Below are positions 50,151 to 54,799 of a stretch of 54,799 nt of DNA, piece after piece. The position numbers and the translations under genes were made by a program. Numbering within the stretch: position 1 is the first letter of the stretch; each line of letters opens with the position of its first letter. Source of the stretch: Bacillota bacterium (lineage in GTDB: Bacteria > Bacillota > Clostridia > Lachnospirales > Lachnospiraceae); the NCBI GenBank assembly GCA_023441965.1, contig JAEZNB010000083.1, forward strand, positions 1 through 54,799, given 5' to 3'. The notes beneath the pieces are model-generated. The model searched no databases and was not told where the DNA came from. It was given only the letters and a program-made list of their open reading frames with translations.

Positions 50151-51401
50151 TCAGTTACTTAATTTCTTTCCCAGCTTTCCGTCAGTAAAGCGGGCTACCA
50201 GCATGGCGCTGGCTGTGTTACCGGTGGCATTCAGTACGGTAGCCGGAGCATCGATAATCGTACTGATTACCGCAATAATCGGCAGCAGCTCCGGTTGGAA
50301 GCCATAGACACTTAAAATCAGCAGTTCTCCGATCATTCCACCTCCGGGAATAGCGCCCATAACGGCACCTACCAGGAAGCCGACTGCCAGGATGGATAAT
50401 AGGGATGAGAGGCTGGTCATATCCCGTCCAAAGAGTCCGAAGAGGAATACAATCTTTAAGACGCCGCCGATTACGGAACCATCCTTATGGGTATTGGTAC
50501 CGAGGGGAATGACCGTATCTGCGATATCCGTAGGAACACCGATCTTCTTCGTTGCTTCCAGATTCACAGGTATCGTGGCTGCACTGGAGCAGGTGGCCAA
50601 GGCAGTAACCGAAGGAGCGATGATCTGCTTCCAGAAGGCCTTGAAGCCCTCCTTTCCTCCTGCAACAAAGGCATAGAGGCTATAGAAGCCGAAATAGTAA
50701 ATCAGAGATAAACCAATGTAGAGCAGGAATACTCTTAAGTAACCCTCAAGAATCTGAGGACCCAGCTGTCCCACAACAGCCGCAAAATAACAGCCCAAAC
50801 CAATCGGGGCATAATACATAATGATATGAATCATCTTCATCAATACTTCAGAAGCGGCCCCTAACAGGGTTTTCACCGAAGCAGCCTTCTCTCCGACCAG
50901 GGCGGTGGCGATACCAAAGATCAGGGAAAATACAATCAGCTGCAGCATGTTGCTTCTGGATAGCAGTCCATAGAAATCATTTACGGTAATGGTCTTCACC
51001 AGCTGCTGGGGAAGTGTGAGTATTACCGCTTCCTCTGCTTCCTCATCCGAGAGGGATAGAATGGATTCGATCTCATTGGTATCGAGGCCTTCTGTCGGCT
51101 GGAACACCAAGGCTCCGGCAATGGAAAGCACACCGGCAATCACAGAGGTGACAAGGAAGGTGATGACCACGTTTCTCATGATCTTACCAAGCCGCTTCAT
51201 TCCTCCCATATTTGCTATGGAGGAAGCTACACTGAAGAATACCAGAGGGACGATAATGACAAACATGAGGTTCAGAAAAATCTGACCGAAGGGCTCCAGT
51301 TTGGCAGCATCCGGTCCCATAATTGCTCCGATGATACCACCCAGCAGGATGGCGGCTAATAAAATCAGTGATGATTTATAATTCTTAAGAAAATTCTTCA
51401 T
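50151..51401 (-). CDS. Dicarboxylate/amino acid:cation symporter (DAACS family)
   Basis: A 416-residue transporter from the ATG at 51401 (GGAGGAG nine bases upstream). Eight helices plus two re-entrant loops are expected. The serine-rich loop is LATCSSAATIPVNLEATKKIGV (about 276-297), followed by VIPLGTNTHKDGSVIGG, where glutamate/aspartate transporters have NMDGT, and AIPGGGMIGELL near 360. It moves carboxylates or amino acids with sodium or protons. The gene diverges from an AraC-type regulator across a 203-base gap and is followed by the NUDIX gene. Confidence 0.9.
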   Translation of the reverse strand: MKNFLKNYKSSLILLAAILLGGIIGAIMGPDAAKLEPFGQIFLNLMFVIIVPLVFFSVASSIANMGGMKRLGKIMRNVVITFLVTSVIAGVLSIAGALVFQPTEGLDTNEIESILSLSDEEAEEAVILTLPQQLVKTITVNDFYGLLSRSNMLQLIVFSLIFGIATALVGEKAASVKTLLGAASEVLMKMIHIIMYYAPIGLGCYFAAVVGQLGPQILEGYLRVFLLYIGLSLIYYFGFYSLYAFVAGGKEGFKAFWKQIIAPSVTALATCSSAATIPVNLEATKKIGVPTDIADTVIPLGTNTHKDGSVIGGVLKIVFLFGLFGRDMTSLSSLLSILAVGFLVGAVMGAIPGGGMIGELLILSVYGFQPELLPIIAVISTIIDAPATVLNATGNTASAMLVARFTDGKLGKKLSN

Positions 51402-51498
51402 AAAAGAAAGCTCCTCCTTATGCATTTGTGTGTTTCTGCTCCTGCTACCATTATACTCGAAACAATTACAAGAAATATTGTTATCAATGCTTTATTTA

Positions 51499-51527
51499 TT
51501 GCATATCGTGCGATAATGGATTATACT
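51499..51527 (+). promoter_or_regulatory. Promoter of the AraC-type regulator
   Basis: TTGCAT (51499-51504), a 17-base spacer and TATACT (51522-51527). The leader of about 70 bases has a GCTGTC/GACAGC stem ending close to the ribosome site. A minus-strand TATAAT for the symporter lies at about 51450-51455. Confidence 0.55.
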
Positions 51528-51604
51528 GAAGGAAAGGATGGAGATAGCATATAGAAAGACCGTAAGCTGTCGCCCAAAATCAATCGGACAGCAGCTTGGA
51601 GGGT

Positions 51605-52474
51605 ATGATGGAGGAAGAGATCAAACAGACCGGGGATATGAAGCGGGGCTACCTGAATGAGGATTTTCATTTTTTTAAGCTGAAGGATCAGAAGAAGAAC
51701 GAATTCGAATTCCACTACCATGATTTCAATAAAATCATCATCTTTCTGTCAGGGGATGTCACTTATCTCATTGAAGGCAAGGCCTATAAGCTGAAGCCCT
51801 GGGATATCCTCTTGGTGGGAAAGAATGATATTCATATGCCCATCATCAGCCCTGATCTTACCTATGAAAGAATTGTCTTGTGGCTGAATCCCGTATTTCT
51901 CGAAGAACATAACAGGAATAATTGCAGCCTGCAGAACTGCTTCTCTCTGGCGGCAGACAGAAAAATGAATCTGATCCGTACGAATAAGATAGATATCCTA
52001 TCCCTTAGACAGAATCTGACTGAGCTGGAGGAAGCCGTGAAGGATACTGCCTTCGGCAGTGAAATACTGAAGAATGCCCTCTTCATCCAACTGATGGTGA
52101 AGATCAACCGTCTCTTTCTTGCGATGGAGACAGACAGGAAGCTGGAGGATATCAGCTATGATCCAAGAATTGAGAAGGTCCTAAGCTATATCAAGGATCA
52201 TCTTGAGCAGGACCTATCCATAGAGCTTCTGGCCAAGGAATTCTACCTGAATAAATACTACCTTATGCATCTGTTCAAGCAGGAAACCGGCTATACCCTC
52301 TACGGCTATATTCAGAAAAAGCGTATCATGAAGGCTTCGGACCTGATCAAGGACGGATTGCAGTCCGGTGAGGTCTGCTCCCTCTGCGGCTTCGGTGATT
52401 ACTCCGCCTTTGTCAGGGCTTTTAAGAAGGAATTCCACCTGTCACCCAAGCAATATTATAAGTTCAATAAATAA
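51605..52474 (+). CDS. AraC family regulator with cupin-like sensor domain
   Basis: A 289-residue transcription factor from the ATG at 51605 or the adjacent ATG at 51608 (GGAGGG just upstream). Residues about 15-95 form a cupin-like ligand domain (NEFEFHYHDFNKIIIFLSG, LKPWDILLVGKNDIHMP). Residues about 190-289 hold two helix-turn-helix units of the AraC/XylS type (LSIELLAKEFYLNKYYLMHLFKQETG, SGEVCSLCGFGDYSAFVRAFKKEF). It faces away from the symporter gene and is the natural candidate to control it. Confidence 0.9.
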   Translation: MMEEEIKQTGDMKRGYLNEDFHFFKLKDQKKNEFEFHYHDFNKIIIFLSGDVTYLIEGKAYKLKPWDILLVGKNDIHMPIISPDLTYERIVLWLNPVFLEEHNRNNCSLQNCFSLAADRKMNLIRTNKIDILSLRQNLTELEEAVKDTAFGSEILKNALFIQLMVKINRLFLAMETDRKLEDISYDPRIEKVLSYIKDHLEQDLSIELLAKEFYLNKYYLMHLFKQETGYTLYGYIQKKRIMKASDLIKDGLQSGEVCSLCGFGDYSAFVRAFKKEFHLSPKQYYKFNK

Positions 52475-52541
52475 CTGGGTTTAGAATCGAAGAAGAACAT
52501 AAAAATACCGGATAGGTTTCGATAACCAAAGTAAGCTCGGT

Positions 52542-53783
52542 CTATTGCAGTAGCTTCAGTAAACGTTTCACACCGTCCTTCGTAGCGGTATTATAGAAAA
52601 AATCATATCTGAAGTAAAGGAAGCCATCCACTTTGCCGGTCTTTCTTGCATAGCTCACCTGCTTCTTCAGCTGACCGGCATCCTTCAACCATGCCTCCTC
52701 TTCCGCAGAGCCTGCTTTATAGACTGCGATACCGACATAGACCTTCACATCCATATTCGTGCGTAAGTCAAGCCAGCGCTCCAGGGTTTTGTCATAGGGG
52801 AACTTGGAGTGGCTGAAGGACCAGTAAAGCTGCGGTGCAATATAATCCACATAGCCGGGCTCAGACAGCCAGGTCTTGATATCACAGTAATACCTGTCAT
52901 CCATCAGCAGATAATCCAGAAAGCCACCGGGACTGATACCGAATACCAGATCCTCTCTCTCTTCCTTCACAAGCTGATAAACCTTCCTGATCAGTTTATT
53001 CACGTTACCCCGTCTCCAGTCAGAGATGGATTTTATCTTTGTCTTATTTTCCATGCACTCATTGACGTATTCTTCATATTCCAGATAATCAAAGGTTTTA
53101 TCGTAGTTCGTGCCTAAGGCCGGATAGAAATAATCATCAAAGTGTATTCCATCCACATCATAATTTTCTACGATCTCCTGTATCCCTTTTCTGATCAGCA
53201 GCTGTGACCAGGGGTCAGCCGGATTATAGTAGAGTGATCCCCCAAAGGATAGAACTCTTCTGTCATTTGTATCTGATTTATCGGAAAGCCATTTTCTGGC
53301 CTTATTGTCCTTAGACAGCTTGGTAAGATCCGTACTGTTGCTAGTCACCCGGTAGGGATTGATCCAGGCATGGAATTTCAGTCCCCTCGTATGGGCAGCC
53401 CGGACCATGTACTCCAGCGGATCAAAGCCCGGATCAAGCCCTTGGGTCCCCGAGATGAACCTGGACCAGGGAAAATGCTCCGAGGGGTAGAAAGCATCAC
53501 CGAAGGGTCTTACATGGACCACTATTGCATTCATATGAAGGGAGACGACCTTATCAAACATCTCATCGATAACTGCCTCAAAGCGTTCCTTTGTAAATCC
53601 GTCCTTTCCGGTCAGAGGATCCTTCAGACGGTCCAGGAACTCCAGATAGGAAATCCAAACCGCATTCAGCTCTTCTTCCTTCTCCGCTGCAAAAGTCAAT
53701 CCGAAGGTACAGGAAGTCATCAGATATAGGACAAGCAGGCAGCCCGATATAAGCCTAGGACACATTCTTCTTACGACTCTCAT
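52542..53783 (-). CDS. GHL10 (DUF187) glycosyl hydrolase-like secreted protein
   Basis: A 413-residue exported protein. A signal peptide (about 1-32) is followed by a TIM-barrel of the GHL10/DUF187 family: LNAVWISYLEFLDR at the start, MNAIVVHVRPFGDAFYPSEHFPW, KFHAWINPYRVTSN, VDGIHFDDYFYP (near 205), FGISPGGFLDYL, VDYIAPQLYWSF and a closing FLYFRYDF. Family members are thought to act on cell-surface or matrix polysaccharides. The ATG has GAGGA upstream. It follows the amidase gene by 21 bases, and together they look like a wall- or matrix-modifying unit. Confidence 0.88.
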   Translation of the reverse strand: MRVVRRMCPRLISGCLLVLYLMTSCTFGLTFAAEKEEELNAVWISYLEFLDRLKDPLTGKDGFTKERFEAVIDEMFDKVVSLHMNAIVVHVRPFGDAFYPSEHFPWSRFISGTQGLDPGFDPLEYMVRAAHTRGLKFHAWINPYRVTSNSTDLTKLSKDNKARKWLSDKSDTNDRRVLSFGGSLYYNPADPWSQLLIRKGIQEIVENYDVDGIHFDDYFYPALGTNYDKTFDYLEYEEYVNECMENKTKIKSISDWRRGNVNKLIRKVYQLVKEEREDLVFGISPGGFLDYLLMDDRYYCDIKTWLSEPGYVDYIAPQLYWSFSHSKFPYDKTLERWLDLRTNMDVKVYVGIAVYKAGSAEEEAWLKDAGQLKKQVSYARKTGKVDGFLYFRYDFFYNTATKDGVKRLLKLLQ

Positions 53784-53804
53784 AACGCTATCCTCCCTCA
53801 GTCC

Positions 53805-54799
53805 TTATTTTCCTGAAGGATATTGCTGAAATATCTGCAGCAGGGTCTCATATATAATTCTTGCCGCATTCTCCTGGAATACCGGATCAGATAATTTGGC
53901 GTGGTCATTCTTGTTGGATAAGAAGCCAAGCTCAATCAAGACTGCCGGAACCGTATTCTTATGTACAACTGTATATTTCTCTGCCTTTGCGCCTCTGTTA
54001 CTGGTTCCGAGACCCTCCGTCAGGTTATTTACGAATATCTCAGCCATCTTCTTAGAGGTAAGTCCGGCGGAATTCGGTGCATTATTATTGGTGGAATAAT
54101 AAACTTCAGTTCCGTAAGCTGCGGCTGCCGTAGATGCATTCATATGCAGGCTTACAAAGAGGTCCGCTCCCATTTTTGAAGCATAGGCGGCACGGTCTGC
54201 CAGGGTCATATCCACATCTGTCACTCTGGTATAATATACCTTCAGCTTGGAGGGATCGGAATTGAAATACTTCGCTCCCACCTCATAGAGAATCTTCAGG
54301 TTAAAGTCCTTTTCCTTGGTGTTAAAGTACACGGCACCATTGGCGGGACCACCATGTCCGGGATCCAGTACTACGATATGGGGATAGATATCCCTGGGAT
54401 TTCCGATATTTACATAGATATTATTCTGATCTGTTACATATTCATAGCCCTGAAGCTTGCTTGTCGTAATCCGGATCTCCGTCTCATTGTCCTTATTCAA
54501 GAATACTGAGACATTCTTAATGACTGAGGACTTTGTACTGATCTGATGCTGGTCCAGGTAAGCTGTATAATCTCCGGGCAGCTTAATGGAGAAGCGGTTA
54601 TTGAAATAATCATCATAATCACTGATCATTGCTGCAGTGATCCCCGGTGCCTTGGGTATGATGATTTCATATTTGCTCTTGTCTGTGATTTCCTTAGGTT
54701 CCTCCGGTTTCGGTAAGGATTCGGAGGGCGTCTCCTCAACAGGTACCTGCAGCTGTGGATCAAAGAACAGCAAGGTATACCGATTCCCCTCCTGGCTTA
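53805..54799 (-). CDS. N-acetylmuramoyl-L-alanine amidase (Amidase_3), 5' end cut
   Basis: The frame is open to the window edge (SQEGNRYTLLFFDPQ precedes the first possible in-window start), so the N-terminus lies outside. A low-complexity PEETP linker and a domain resembling AMIN (about 40-110 of the visible part) precede the zinc amidase domain: VVLDPGHGG (His and the metal site), then LYEVG and YYTRVTDVDMTLADRAAYASKMGADLFVSLHMNAS with the second His, GTEVYYST and the catalytic Glu in AVLIELGFLSNKNDHAKL. It cuts the peptide from glycan strands of peptidoglycan. It is followed 21 bases later by the GHL10 gene. Confidence 0.88.
   Translation of the reverse strand, partial: SQEGNRYTLLFFDPQLQVPVEETPSESLPKPEEPKEITDKSKYEIIIPKAPGITAAMISDYDDYFNNRFSIKLPGDYTAYLDQHQISTKSSVIKNVSVFLNKDNETEIRITTSKLQGYEYVTDQNNIYVNIGNPRDIYPHIVVLDPGHGGPANGAVYFNTKEKDFNLKILYEVGAKYFNSDPSKLKVYYTRVTDVDMTLADRAAYASKMGADLFVSLHMNASTAAAAYGTEVYYSTNNNAPNSAGLTSKKMAEIFVNNLTEGLGTSNRGAKAEKYTVVHKNTVPAVLIELGFLSNKNDHAKLSDPVFQENAARIIYETLLQIFQQYPSGK

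Overview
The window looks like a chromosomal segment of a low-to-mid GC Gram-positive anaerobe of the Clostridia, most likely a Lachnospiraceae-type organism. This is an inference from family content and Shine-Dalgarno style, not from a marker gene. Supporting traits are strong GGAGG ribosome sites, BspA-like leucine-rich repeat and Big_2 surface proteins, a class B sortase, a GHL10 (DUF187) glycosidase, SIMPL, DUF1648 and zinc-ribbon membrane proteins, and the absence of an outer-membrane apparatus. No rRNA, tRNA, CRISPR array, transposase or phage gene was recognised.

Layout. 1-2.9 kb: a frameshifted zinc-ribbon membrane protein, a GNAT acetyltransferase and a TrmH/SpoU-type RNA methyltransferase; a degenerate copy of the 5' end of the methyltransferase gene sits just before the zinc-ribbon gene. 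3.0-5.3 kb: a translationally coupled membrane Ser/Thr kinase and membrane-anchored FHA protein. 5.4-9.9 kb: a tight five-gene minus-strand module (membrane protein, 42-residue lipoprotein, 716-residue ZU5-like lipoprotein, double zinc-ribbon membrane protein, small frameshifted gene) that appears more GC-rich than its surroundings. 10-14.9 kb: small metabolic and repair genes, including a MerR-controlled unit (MerR, MutM/Nei-like protein lacking the N-terminal proline, DUF3788-DUF3795 protein). 15-23 kb: an orphan membrane protein, an AraC regulator and a run of single-gene enzymes (AAA ATPase, AAC(3)-like, GNAT, HAD, APH-like, corrinoid adenosyltransferase). 23-27.4 kb: a two-permease ABC exporter with a DUF1648 membrane protein. 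27.5-35.6 kb: secreted LRR/Big_2 protein, MazG-like and AviRa-like enzymes, SIMPL protein, DUF1543 protein and a large lipoprotein. 35.8-38.5 kb: sortase B and a PLP aminotransferase on the plus strand. 38.5-42.7 kb: an intergenic 12/13-base tandem repeat, a conserved hypothetical, an AEC transporter, a Big_2 protein with a structured leader, and a small membrane protein. 42.9-47.9 kb: a four-gene polysaccharide precursor operon (SDR dehydratase, NDP-sugar dehydrogenase, WbpP-like epimerase, CpsB-type phosphatase). 48-54.8 kb: GNAT, BI-1 family membrane protein, NUDIX, dicarboxylate symporter divergent from an AraC regulator, GHL10 protein and a cell-wall amidase cut by the window edge.

How it fits together. 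Much of the region faces the cell envelope: surface proteins, lipoproteins, sortase, wall amidase, polysaccharide precursors, exporters and a kinase-FHA signalling pair. The most interesting candidates for something new are the kinase-FHA pair with two matched threonine motifs in the kinase linker, the MerR/glycosylase-like/Cys-rich unit with a textbook 19-base-spacer promoter, the five-gene zinc-ribbon/lipoprotein module, and the structured leader before the Big_2 gene.
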